DNA from: an uncultured bacterium | GTDB lineage: Bacteria; Patescibacteriota; Microgenomatia; UBA1400; PJMF01 | Length of the DNA: 15,213 nt | Direction: 5' to 3' | Assembly: GCA_903959355.1 (NCBI GenBank) | Contig: CAJBWJ010000035.1 | Location: 1-15,213 of the forward strand | In this document: positions 1-6,512 of the stretch, one piece after another | Layout: every line of letters starts with the position of its first letter | Position numbering within the stretch: position 1 is the first letter of the stretch | Notes under the pieces: model-generated | What the model saw: only the letters and a program-made list of their open reading frames with translations | Database searches by the model: none | What the model was told of the DNA's origin: nothing | Made by a program: the position numbers and the translations under genes

Positions 1-1611
1 TATTACAACGATGGCAAAAAAGTCTTTGAAGCTGCCGATCACGGTTTCAACATTGCCAAAAAAAGCCTTGATTCTCTAGTTCCTTATGCAGACTTGCTAG
101 GTTTTCAAGGAGAGGGTACCTTTGCCGGTGGCACCACTCAAGATCGTATCGTTCTAATCTTAGAAACACTCAAGCAAATTCAACCAACCATTGATGAAAT
201 TGACAATGAAACCAAAACAATTGTTTCCATCTTAAATAGCATTGATCCAAATCATTATCCAGAAAAATTCGCTGGCAAAGAAATAAAAGCTAAATTAGTT
301 CAAGTACAAAAATCAGCCAGTATTTTTAGCCAAACTTTCTCTGACTACAAACCAGTCATTGCCTCGCTCGGTAAAATGGCCGGAGCAGAAAAGAAACAAA
401 AATATTTAGTTTTATTTCAAAACGATAATGAACTTCGTCCAACCGGTGGTTTCCTAACTGCCTACGCCATCATCAACATTGAAAAGGGCGTCGTGACTTC
501 AGAAAAATCTGATGACATCTATGCTCTTGATCAAAAATTCACTAAAAAAATTGCTATTCCTCCAGTTCTTGGTAAATACTTAGTTACTGAAAAGTATTAT
601 CACTTACGCGATATGAATATCTCTCCAGATTTCAAAGTCGCCATGGATGAATTTTATGTTAATTACAAAACAGTTAAAGGCGAAGCAACTGACATCGATG
701 GCATCATCGCTGTTGATACTTCTGTCCTTAGCGAATTGCTTCGTATTATTGGTCCAGTTGACGCTCCAGGATATGGTGTCTTTTCAGCTGAGAACAACAT
801 TAAATGTGACTGTCCTCAGGTAGTTTATGCTTTATCAGAAATTATTACTAAACCAACTCCATACTTACGTGAAGATCGCAAAGGTGTACTTGGTCCACTG
901 ATGAAATCTATTTTAGCCAAAACCTATGATCTAGATAAAGCTAGATTCCCAGAGTTATTTCAGGTTGCTTTAAGTAGCATCGAAGGTCGTCATGTACAAA
1001 TGTATTTCATGGACGAAAACACCCAAAAAGCTGCCGAACAAATTAATGCTGCTGGCAGACTCTATGAACTCAAGAATAACTTCAAAGGATGGCAAATGGG
1101 CCAAAATATGGATTTCTTAGCCATCGTTGATGCTAATTTAGGCGGTGCAAAATCTAACCTTTTCACTAACTATGAAGTCAAGCAAACTATCAAAGCTCCA
1201 ATTGACGGCCGTTTAGAAAAAACTGTCGAGATTACTTATAAAAACAATCGTAAAGCTGACAACTGTAATCTTGAAGCTGGCCTACTTTGTCTCAACTCAA
1301 CTCTAAATGATTGGCTCAGAATCTACCTGCCAAAAGGCTCAGAATTAATTAGTATTCAAGGTATTAGTAATGAAGCTAGCACCTATGAAGAAGGCAATAT
1401 GACTGTCATTGATGGCTATTTTAGCCTTGAACCAATGGGCTTAGCTAAAATTAATTTAAGCTACACTGTCCCATATACTGACACTGTTAATTATAATTTG
1501 AAAATGTGGAAACAAGGTGGTATCGATTCCATTCCAATGCTAATCGACGTCACTGGCGGAGAAGAGCAGTTTACTCTAACCAAAGATTTAGATTACAGCA
1601 CTGCTTTTTAA
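1..1611 (+). CDS. DUF4012 domain protein, 5' end outside window
   Basis: The reading frame is open from the first base of the window to a TAA at 1609-1611, so 536 residues of a longer protein are visible and the start lies upstream. The strongest mark is the segment near visible residues 140-155 reading NDNELRPTGGFL, the signature of DUF4012 proteins (an Asn-rich strand, then E-L-R-P-T-G-G-F). DUF4012 proteins are large, usually N-terminally membrane-anchored extracytoplasmic proteins common in Patescibacteria and some Actinobacteria. Their biochemical function is not known to me. No membrane segment is seen in this part, which fits an extracytoplasmic body with the anchor upstream. Two Cys clusters (CDC near residue 265, and a Cys pair near residue 420) could form disulfides; this is inference. 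It precedes recO by 19 nt and is probably in the same operon. An internal TTG at 94 is not a credible start because the frame continues upstream. Confidence 0.85.
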   Translation, partial: YYNDGKKVFEAADHGFNIAKKSLDSLVPYADLLGFQGEGTFAGGTTQDRIVLILETLKQIQPTIDEIDNETKTIVSILNSIDPNHYPEKFAGKEIKAKLVQVQKSASIFSQTFSDYKPVIASLGKMAGAEKKQKYLVLFQNDNELRPTGGFLTAYAIINIEKGVVTSEKSDDIYALDQKFTKKIAIPPVLGKYLVTEKYYHLRDMNISPDFKVAMDEFYVNYKTVKGEATDIDGIIAVDTSVLSELLRIIGPVDAPGYGVFSAENNIKCDCPQVVYALSEIITKPTPYLREDRKGVLGPLMKSILAKTYDLDKARFPELFQVALSSIEGRHVQMYFMDENTQKAAEQINAAGRLYELKNNFKGWQMGQNMDFLAIVDANLGGAKSNLFTNYEVKQTIKAPIDGRLEKTVEITYKNNRKADNCNLEAGLLCLNSTLNDWLRIYLPKGSELISIQGISNEASTYEEGNMTVIDGYFSLEPMGLAKINLSYTVPYTDTVNYNLKMWKQGGIDSIPMLIDVTGGEEQFTLTKDLDYSTAF

Positions 1612-1627
1612 TTAGATCTGTCTAATT
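1610..1627 (+). other. Small hairpin abutting the recO start
   Basis: AATTAGA (1610-1616), loop TCTG, TCTAATT (1621-1627): a perfect 7-bp inverted repeat filling almost the whole gap between the DUF4012 stop and the recO ATG at 1631. It overlaps the DUF4012 stop codon. No T-run follows, so it is not a terminator. The stem is AT-rich and weak; a role in translation coupling is only a guess. Confidence 0.4.
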
Positions 1628-1630
1628 TAT

Positions 1631-2170
1631 ATGACTCATTCTTTCAAGACAGAAGCGCTCATTCTCAAAAGAGTTAATACTGGCGAAACAGATCGCATTG
1701 TTACTTTATTGTCCAAAGACCGAGGCAAAATCGTTTGCGTGGCTAAAGGCGTACGCAAGCTTAAGTCTAGCAATCGTGCTATTCTCGAACCTGGCAATTT
1801 AGCTCAAGTTTTTCTAATTGAAACCAAATCAATGCCAATTCTCACTCAAAGTAAATTAATTGCCGAGGCAACAACCGCTCGCCAATCTCTAGCCGGTATT
1901 TCTCAACTTTCTCAAATTTTAGAAATTTTCGATCGCCTTTTTGTGGAAGATTTTATTGACTATGAAACAAGCTTATTGGCTTTTGCCATTCATGAAGAAC
2001 TGCTGAGTGAAACCAAAAGAAATGACAAAATTAAATTGCTTCTCCAAGAATTGATTAGAGCTCTTGGCTACCAGGATCTAAAAGATACTGCTCACTCAAA
2101 TATTTTGGACTATGTGGCTGAAATTACAGAAAAGAAAATGAAAAGCTTCGAGTTCTTGAAGGTTGGCTAG
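1631..2170 (+). CDS. recO: DNA repair protein RecO, short form
   Basis: A 179-residue protein with the RecO N-terminal pattern: an OB-fold beginning TEALILKRVNTGETDRIVTLL and continuing through DRGKIVCVAKGVRKLKSSNR (residues about 5-50), then strand-rich sequence to about residue 80 and a helical C-terminal part. RecO works with RecR to load RecA on SSB-coated single-stranded DNA and anneals complementary strands. Typical bacterial RecO proteins have about 240 residues. This one lacks the Cys4 zinc-finger insert of the C-terminal domain but keeps a plausible C-terminal end (KKMKSFEFL), so it looks compact rather than truncated. ATG start 19 nt after the DUF4012 stop, with no Shine-Dalgarno sequence. 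recO next to glyS is a recurrent neighbourhood in bacteria, which supports the call. Confidence 0.85.
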   Translation: MTHSFKTEALILKRVNTGETDRIVTLLSKDRGKIVCVAKGVRKLKSSNRAILEPGNLAQVFLIETKSMPILTQSKLIAEATTARQSLAGISQLSQILEIFDRLFVEDFIDYETSLLAFAIHEELLSETKRNDKIKLLLQELIRALGYQDLKDTAHSNILDYVAEITEKKMKSFEFLKVG

Positions 2171-2199
2171 AATAACTCCTCCAGTGTATGCACAGCATC

Positions 2200-2250
2200 T
2201 TTCGTACCTGCTGTTTTTTGCAATTCATTGCAAAAGAACAGGGTCCGAAA
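2200..2250 (+). repeat. Imperfect hairpin repeat, copy 1 (recO-glyS gap)
   Basis: A 51-bp inverted repeat beginning TTTCGTACCTGCTG and ending ACAGGGTCCGAAA. Arms TTTCG/CGAAA and ACC/GGT are separated by a T-C mismatch; a TG bulge lies only on the left side; then about 14 pairs close on a centre GCAATTCATTGC. The left arm is one base shorter than in copy 2, leaving one bulge or wobble in the long stem. No T-run follows, so it is not a standard terminator. Confidence 0.8.
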
Positions 2251-2265
2251 TTCACGCAAGGTATT

Positions 2266-2317
2266 TTTCGTACCTGCTGTTTATTTGCAATTCATTGCAA
2301 ATAAACAGGGTCCGAAA
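2266..2317 (+). repeat. Imperfect hairpin repeat, copy 2 (recO-glyS gap)
   Basis: A 52-bp second copy, 66 bp downstream of the first, with the same outer arms, the same T-C mismatch and the same left-side TG bulge. Its inner stem is a perfect 15 bp (CTGTTTATTTGCAAT against ATTGCAAATAAACAG) with only TC between the arms. Both copies lie in the untranslated leader of glyS, or form its end if glyS starts at 2336. The structure resembles REP-type palindromic elements; the family is not recognised. Confidence 0.85.
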
Positions 2318-2335
2318 TATAATCAAAAGCATCTT

Positions 2336-3739
2336 ATGCCAGATATTAAACCAACTGTTACTCTTGAAGAAATCACCTCCTTATCTAAGCGTCGTGGTTT
2401 TGTTTACCAAACCTCAGAAATTTATGGCGGTTTAGCTAATTCCTACGAATACGGTCCAGCTGGTGTCGAGATTTTACGTAAAATCAAAAACCTCTGGTGG
2501 GAATTTTTCATTAGTAAAAGAGAAGATATGGTTGGACTTGATAGCCAAATCATTTTGCACCCAAAAACCTGGGAAGCATCCGGTCATGTCAATTCTTTTG
2601 CTGATCCGATGGTCGAAGACAAAGTTAATCACAAAAGATATCGCGCTGATCATTTGATTGAAGCCTTCTTAGAAAAGCATCCAATTGCCAATGCGCCAGT
2701 TATTGAATCCATGAAAATCGAAGAAATGAATAAGTTTCTAGTAGAGAACAAAGTCAAATCTCCAGATGGTAACGAGATTAATGAAGTTAAAAACTTTAAT
2801 TTATTATTTGAGACTTCTATCGGTGTCGTCGCTGATGCCAGTCAAAAAGCTTACCTAAGAGGTGAAACTGCTCAAGGCATTTTTTCTAACTTCAAGCAAA
2901 TTCTAGACAGCAATCGCGTCAAATTACCTTTTGGTGTTGGCCAAATTGGCAAGAGTTTCCGTAATGAAATAACCACTGGCCAATTTGTTTTTAGAACTTT
3001 GGAATTCGAGCAAGCTGAAATCGAATACTTTTTCGATCCAGAGACCAGTAATTGGGAAGAATTATTTAAAGACTGGCAAGATAAAATGTGGTATTTCGTC
3101 ACAGAAATTCTTGGCATAGATGAAAATCGCTTACGCTGGCGTCGTCATGACGATGCTGAGCGTAGTTTTTACAGTAAAGACACCTATGATCTTGAATATC
3201 TCTATCCTTTTGGCTGGAAAGAGCTTTGGGGTATTGCTTACCGCACCGACTACGATCTCAAACAACATATGCAATTTTCTGGCAAGAGTCTGGAGTATAC
3301 CGATCCTTTCACCATGAAAAAATTCATTCCCCATGTCATCGAACCAGCAGTTGGTATCAATCGTTTATTTCTAATGGTGCTTTGTGATGCCTTCCATAAA
3401 GATGAAGAAAAAAATCGCCTTGTCCTTAAACTTGATCAAAAACTTGCTCCTTATCAATTAGCTGTTTTTCCACTTCTTAAAAATAAAGAAGAGTTAGTTA
3501 GCAAAGCTAGAGAAGTTTTTACAAATCTTAGTAAAAAATATTCTGTTGCCTGGGATGAACGTGGCAATATCGGCAAACGCTATCTTTCACAAGATGAACT
3601 AGGTACTCCTTACTGCATTACCATTGATTTTGATACTTTAGAAAAAGGCACTGTCACCATTCGTCAACGCGACAACGCCTCACAAGAGGTGGTGGCACTG
3701 TCAGATCTTGAACAGAAGCTTATTAATATGTTAGCCTAG
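2336..3739 (+). CDS. glyS: Glycyl-tRNA synthetase, alpha2 type
   Basis: A 467-residue class II aminoacyl-tRNA synthetase that charges tRNA-Gly in the cytoplasm. It has the single-chain homodimeric architecture, unlike the alpha2/beta2 enzyme of many bacteria. Visible marks: the N-terminal KRRGFVYQTSEIYGG and YGPAG segments (about 19-43), RYRADHLIE (101-109), YLRGETAQGIF (173-183), motif 2 from FRNE (208-211) to RTLEFEQAEIEYF (220-232), motif 3 EPAVGINR (336-343), and a C-terminal anticodon-binding domain from about residue 370 (LAPYQLAVFPL, ERGNIGKRY, GTPYCITID). No Cys-pair zinc finger is seen in the insert before FNLLF. The ATG at 2336 is chosen because homology begins there. An upstream in-frame TTG at 2228 would translate through the hairpin repeats and is unlikely. 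TAG stop; the next gene begins 5 nt later. Confidence 0.95.
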   Translation: MPDIKPTVTLEEITSLSKRRGFVYQTSEIYGGLANSYEYGPAGVEILRKIKNLWWEFFISKREDMVGLDSQIILHPKTWEASGHVNSFADPMVEDKVNHKRYRADHLIEAFLEKHPIANAPVIESMKIEEMNKFLVENKVKSPDGNEINEVKNFNLLFETSIGVVADASQKAYLRGETAQGIFSNFKQILDSNRVKLPFGVGQIGKSFRNEITTGQFVFRTLEFEQAEIEYFFDPETSNWEELFKDWQDKMWYFVTEILGIDENRLRWRRHDDAERSFYSKDTYDLEYLYPFGWKELWGIAYRTDYDLKQHMQFSGKSLEYTDPFTMKKFIPHVIEPAVGINRLFLMVLCDAFHKDEEKNRLVLKLDQKLAPYQLAVFPLLKNKEELVSKAREVFTNLSKKYSVAWDERGNIGKRYLSQDELGTPYCITIDFDTLEKGTVTIRQRDNASQEVVALSDLEQKLINMLA

Positions 3740-3744
3740 AAACT

Positions 3745-4563
3745 ATGCAAAATATAAACGCAGCAACAAAGAAAAAATTACTAATCGCTTTGCCAATCGC
3801 AATTTTATTAATTATCGGTGTAGTTTTCTTCATCAATAAAAATAAAAAAGCTGCTGCTCCAGTCGCTACTACCAGCACCAAGAAAAAAGTCCAAAGTCCA
3901 GTTAATATTATTGCTGTTGCTGACCGACCATATTTGCGTCTCGAACCAAGCAGCGATGGTCACTACATTACCATTACTGTTTCAGAAGTTAAAAAAGTTG
4001 CAAGTCAGCTAGATTATGAGATGGAATATCAAACCGGCTCTATGCTGCAAGGTTTTGGGGGAATGATTAAATTAGATAAATTACCAATTTCTGATAAAAA
4101 GCTTTTTGGCTCTCAATCAGCTGGTGGCGCTATCACTTATCATGAAGATATTAAAGGTGGCAATTTTCTAGCTCAGTTTACTGGTGGAGAAAACTATGCA
4201 GTCAAATCTGCTTGGAGATATTTCGCCAATAGCGATAAAGCTAGTGAGTTTAGTTCTCAAGATACTAAATTTTCAATTAGCAACCAAGAACTTAGCAAGC
4301 ATTCTTACGTCGTCATCTATAATTCACCAGGATATCCTTCTGGATTAAAAGGAGAATTGCTATCTGATCCATATACTGTCAGTACAGAAAAATCACTTAA
4401 AACCGTTAGCAGTAACTTTGATGTCAGCATTCGTTCTAGTGAAGATGGACAGATGATGGGTTATGACGGCTCCAAATGGCAAAAAATGGACAGTAAATAC
4501 GCTGAAGGCGTAGTTAAGACTAATGGCCCAGCCATGGATGTTTATTTACTGATCAAAAAATAA
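3745..4563 (+). CDS. Single-pass membrane protein of unknown function
   Basis: A 272-residue protein that I do not recognise. A lysine-containing N-terminus (ATKKK) is followed by one strongly hydrophobic segment at about residues 12-32 and then NKNKK. It looks like a signal-anchor placing the rest outside the membrane, although positive charge lies on both sides. An Ala/Thr/Lys-rich linker (about 33-50) leads to a beta-rich, Gly/Ser-rich soluble part without cysteines; repeated Y/F and small-residue patterns suggest a beta-sandwich-like fold, which is inference. It starts 5 nt after glyS and has no gene immediately downstream, so it is probably the last gene of the DUF4012-recO-glyS transcription unit. 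No catalytic motif is visible. Confidence 0.7.
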   Translation: MQNINAATKKKLLIALPIAILLIIGVVFFINKNKKAAAPVATTSTKKKVQSPVNIIAVADRPYLRLEPSSDGHYITITVSEVKKVASQLDYEMEYQTGSMLQGFGGMIKLDKLPISDKKLFGSQSAGGAITYHEDIKGGNFLAQFTGGENYAVKSAWRYFANSDKASEFSSQDTKFSISNQELSKHSYVVIYNSPGYPSGLKGELLSDPYTVSTEKSLKTVSSNFDVSIRSSEDGQMMGYDGSKWQKMDSKYAEGVVKTNGPAMDVYLLIKK

Positions 4564-4728
4564 TTCTACAGTTTGTAAATAATTGCCAAGCACTTTTAGC
4601 AGTCATCAATATTCTCTGCTAATTTCACCTCTTATTTTTTTTAATTGATATATCAAGATCTTTATTGATCTATTTTGATATACTTATATCTATTTACTCC
4701 AAAAACAATCTTCTTTTTCTGATTTTAA

Positions 4729-4762
4729 AGTCCCTTAATACTGGAAAAGAGGACTCTTTTTT
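4729..4762 (+). terminator. Candidate intrinsic terminator or attenuator before mraZ
   Basis: AGTCC at 4729-4733 pairs with GGACT at 4751-4755, followed at once by C and six T (4757-4762). An overlapping alternative hairpin, AAAAGA-GGAC-TCTTTT (4745-4760), uses the same GGACT bases, so the two folds exclude each other. It could end transcription from the upstream unit, about 170 nt after its last gene. The mutually exclusive pairing would also suit an attenuator, but no leader peptide or ligand-binding fold was recognised. Confidence 0.4.
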
Positions 4763-4828
4763 CTTTGTCTTCAAACCCGAAGCAAACTTCGTATTTACAA
4801 GACTTTTTTTCTTAGATAAACTTGATCA

Positions 4829-4857
4829 TGGTAATAAATGGTAAATAGGCTTATAAG
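4829..4857 (+). promoter_or_regulatory. Putative mraZ promoter with repeated TGGTAA boxes
   Basis: TGGTAA occurs at 4829-4834 and 4839-4844, a 10-bp (one helical turn) direct repeat just upstream of mraZ. A -10-like TATAAG lies at 4852-4857, 17 bp after the first box, so that box sits at the -35 position. MraZ proteins are known to repress their own operon by binding TGG-containing direct repeats spaced by about one turn near the promoter; the spacing and position fit this. Only two boxes are seen, and the exact sequence differs from the best-known TGGGA-type box. The -10 is 9 nt from the ATG, implying a very short leader. Confidence 0.45.
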
Positions 4858-4866
4858 ATTAACAAA

Positions 4867-5292
4867 ATGCTGATTGGTAAATATTATCACCACTTGGAAG
4901 CTAATGGCCGCTTATCGCTGCCAGCCAAGTTTCGAGAGGTGAGCAGGCAGTGGATTGTTACTAGAGGTTTAGATGGCTGCCTATTTTTATTACAAGAGAG
5001 CAATTTTAAGAAAGAATTAGAAAAAATTGCTCAAAGCTCTTTTACAAAAAAAGCGAATCGCGATTTGGTCAGATTGATGACCAATGAAGCTAAAGAAGTT
5101 GAGACTGATGAGAATGGTCGAGTAAATCTGCCCGATTACTTGATTAAGTTTGCTGATTTGCAAAAAAACGTTGTGGTAGTTGGAAGCTTAGATCACCTGG
5201 AAGTTTGGGATCAAGATAAATATCACAACTATATAGAGCAAATTGAAGGTCAGGTTGAAAACCTAGCCGAAAGCATAAATCTAGAAAAATAA
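4867..5292 (+). CDS. mraZ: Transcriptional regulator MraZ
   Basis: A 141-residue protein, close to the usual MraZ length of about 145. It has two AbrB-like swapped-hairpin halves, each with the MraZ D/ExxxR-type signature: EANGRLSLPAKFR at residues 11-23 and DENGRVNLPDYL at 81-92. The first motif carries Glu where Asp is usual. MraZ forms a ring-shaped oligomer and represses its own division and cell-wall gene cluster by binding direct repeats at the promoter. It is the first gene of the local cluster, ends one base before rsmH, and has candidate operator boxes directly upstream. No Shine-Dalgarno sequence precedes the ATG. Confidence 0.93.
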   Translation: MLIGKYYHHLEANGRLSLPAKFREVSRQWIVTRGLDGCLFLLQESNFKKELEKIAQSSFTKKANRDLVRLMTNEAKEVETDENGRVNLPDYLIKFADLQKNVVVVGSLDHLEVWDQDKYHNYIEQIEGQVENLAESINLEK

Positions 5293-5293
5293 A

Positions 5294-6214
5294 ATGAATA
5301 AAGACAGTCAACAACATCAAGCCGTTCTAGTCAAAGAAGTATTAGAAACATTAAATCCACAAAAGGATTGCTACTACATCGATGCCACTTTTGGCCGAGG
5401 TGGACATAGCAGAGAAATTCTAAATAAAGGAGCTAAAGTTATAGCTTTTGACTTTGACGAAAGAAGTATTGAAAAAGCGAAAGAGCTTTTTAGTAAAGAA
5501 ATTAACAGTAATCAACTCATTTTGCTTAGAGAAAACTTTAACAAAATGAATGAAAGTCTGTTGAACCTTAAAAAAAGTTTAAACCTAGAGATCAGTGGTA
5601 TTTTCTTTGATTTTGGTACTTCAACCGATCAGCTTATGTCTAAAGATAGAGGTTTTAGTTTTGAAGCCAGAGAAGAAATTCTAGATATGCGTATGGATGA
5701 GCGTTTGGGTGTTAAAGCCTGCGACTTGCTTAAATTAATTGACGAAAAACAATTAGCTAAAATGCTTTTTGAATACGGCGGAGAAAATGATGCTAGAGCA
5801 ATCGCCAAAAGAATTATTCAGGTGCGCAAGAAAGATCCAAATAGCTTAGATAAAGTTGGCACTTTAGTTGACATTGTTGATCAAGTTAAAGGTCAAAGAG
5901 CTAGAGGAAAAATTCACGCTGCTACTAAAACTTTTCAAGCTTTACGCATTATTGTGAATGATGAATTAAGCAATATTGAAGAAACTCTGCCTAAAGCATT
6001 AAGGATTTTGCAAGAAAGCAAAGCAATAGATAAAAGATTAGTTTGCATCGCTTTTCATGAAGGAGAAGATCGCTTGGTAAAAACTTTTTTTAAACAAATT
6101 GAAGCCACTAACATTGGCAAACTTATTAACAAGAAAGCAATTCAAGCTTCAGAAGAGGAATTAGCAATTAACCCTCGTTCTAGAAGCGCCAAATTAAGAG
6201 CAGTAGCTTTATAA
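5294..6214 (+). CDS. rsmH: 16S rRNA (cytosine-1402-N4)-methyltransferase RsmH
   Basis: A 306-residue class I SAM-dependent methyltransferase that methylates N4 of C1402 in the 16S rRNA P site; also known as MraW. Visible marks: the N-terminal HQAVLVKEVLETL, SAM-binding motif I DATFGRGGHSREIL (30-43), AFDFDERSI (51-59), the FFDFGTSTDQL segment (105-114, where many homologues have DLGVSSPQL), RGFSF and LDMRMD (119-135), HAATKTFQALRIIVNDEL (208-225), and the C-terminal NPRSRSAKLRA. All RsmH landmarks are present, so it should be active. It starts one base after mraZ and ends 4 bases before the ftsL-like gene, the conserved order of the dcw cluster. Confidence 0.95.
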   Translation: MNKDSQQHQAVLVKEVLETLNPQKDCYYIDATFGRGGHSREILNKGAKVIAFDFDERSIEKAKELFSKEINSNQLILLRENFNKMNESLLNLKKSLNLEISGIFFDFGTSTDQLMSKDRGFSFEAREEILDMRMDERLGVKACDLLKLIDEKQLAKMLFEYGGENDARAIAKRIIQVRKKDPNSLDKVGTLVDIVDQVKGQRARGKIHAATKTFQALRIIVNDELSNIEETLPKALRILQESKAIDKRLVCIAFHEGEDRLVKTFFKQIEATNIGKLINKKAIQASEEELAINPRSRSAKLRAVAL

Positions 6215-6218
6215 AAAT

Positions 6219-6503
6219 ATGAAAAAGAATTTAGCAATTTACTACGGATTATTAAGCACTGCAGTTTTAGCTCAAGTTCTGGTAACTGTTTTTACCCTTA
6301 GTCAAAATATTGGCTATGGTCAAAAAATTAGTTTTCTAGAAAACAAAAAAGCTTCGCTGCAAATCCAAAAAAATGAAATTGCTGAAGATTTAGCAAAAAG
6401 AATTGCTATAAAAGAATTAGAGCAAAAAGAAAACAATGGCTTCGTCGCTATTTCTGATGTCACCTCGATCAGCAGAAGCTCTTCAAACTTAGCTCTTAAA
6501 TAA
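6219..6503 (+). CDS. ftsL: FtsL-like division protein
   Basis: A 94-residue protein with a short basic N-terminus, one membrane segment (about residues 6-28) and a following helix rich in Lys, Glu, Gln and Leu (about 36-72) that looks like a coiled coil. FtsL sequences are poorly conserved; the identification rests on this topology and size and on its position exactly between rsmH and the class B penicillin-binding protein gene. In model bacteria FtsL joins FtsB and FtsQ to activate septal peptidoglycan synthesis by FtsW and FtsI. No FtsB or FtsQ gene is visible here. It starts 4 nt after rsmH and ends 9 nt before ftsI. Confidence 0.7.
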   Translation: MKKNLAIYYGLLSTAVLAQVLVTVFTLSQNIGYGQKISFLENKKASLQIQKNEIAEDLAKRIAIKELEQKENNGFVAISDVTSISRSSSNLALK

Positions 6504-6512
6504 AGAGTTGTA

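Larger units (their letters stand above)
2194..2335. mobile_element. Putative small inserted element with flanking 8-bp direct repeat
   Basis: AGCATCTT occurs at 2194-2201 and again at 2328-2335, bracketing the two hairpin copies exactly; the second copy ends on the base before the glyS ATG. This is what a target-site duplication around an inserted non-autonomous element would look like, although the first copy shares two T bases with hairpin copy 1. Collapsing the repeat would leave a recO-glyS gap of about 31 bp, similar to the other tight gaps in the window. No ORF or transposase is present. An 8-bp match within about 165 bp can occur by chance, so the call is tentative. Confidence 0.35.
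4564..4866. other. 303-bp structured intergenic region upstream of mraZ
   Basis: No credible protein gene is seen. The stretch is strongly AT-rich and carries four inverted repeats: TTAGCAG/CTGCTAA (4596-4602, 4616-4622, 13-nt loop); TATATCAA/TTGATATA (4649-4656, 4675-4682) enclosing GATC/GATC; AGTCC/GGACT (4729-4733, 4751-4755), listed separately; and CGAAG/CTTCG (4778-4782, 4787-4791), followed by a T-run at 4804-4810. It separates the glyS-side operon from the division genes and probably holds the terminator of the first and the promoter of the second. A small RNA cannot be excluded. Confidence 0.6.

Noticed and set aside
1631..2170. RecO as a pseudogene truncated by the hairpin element
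   Set aside because: The last residues resemble the normal RecO C-terminus, and the stop lies about 24 bp before the element, so a naturally short RecO is more likely.
2200..2317. T-box riboswitch upstream of glyS
   Set aside because: The position is suggestive, but no T-box core sequence, specifier loop or terminator with T-run is present; the repeats are two copies of one simple hairpin.
2228..2335. In-frame TTG start extending GlyRS by 36 residues
   Set aside because: The extension is translated entirely from the hairpin repeats and shows no synthetase homology; the ATG at 2336 begins where the family homology begins.
2163..2435. 90-residue ORF across the recO-glyS gap
   Set aside because: It is made of hairpin repeat sequence and then runs out of frame into glyS; no family resemblance.
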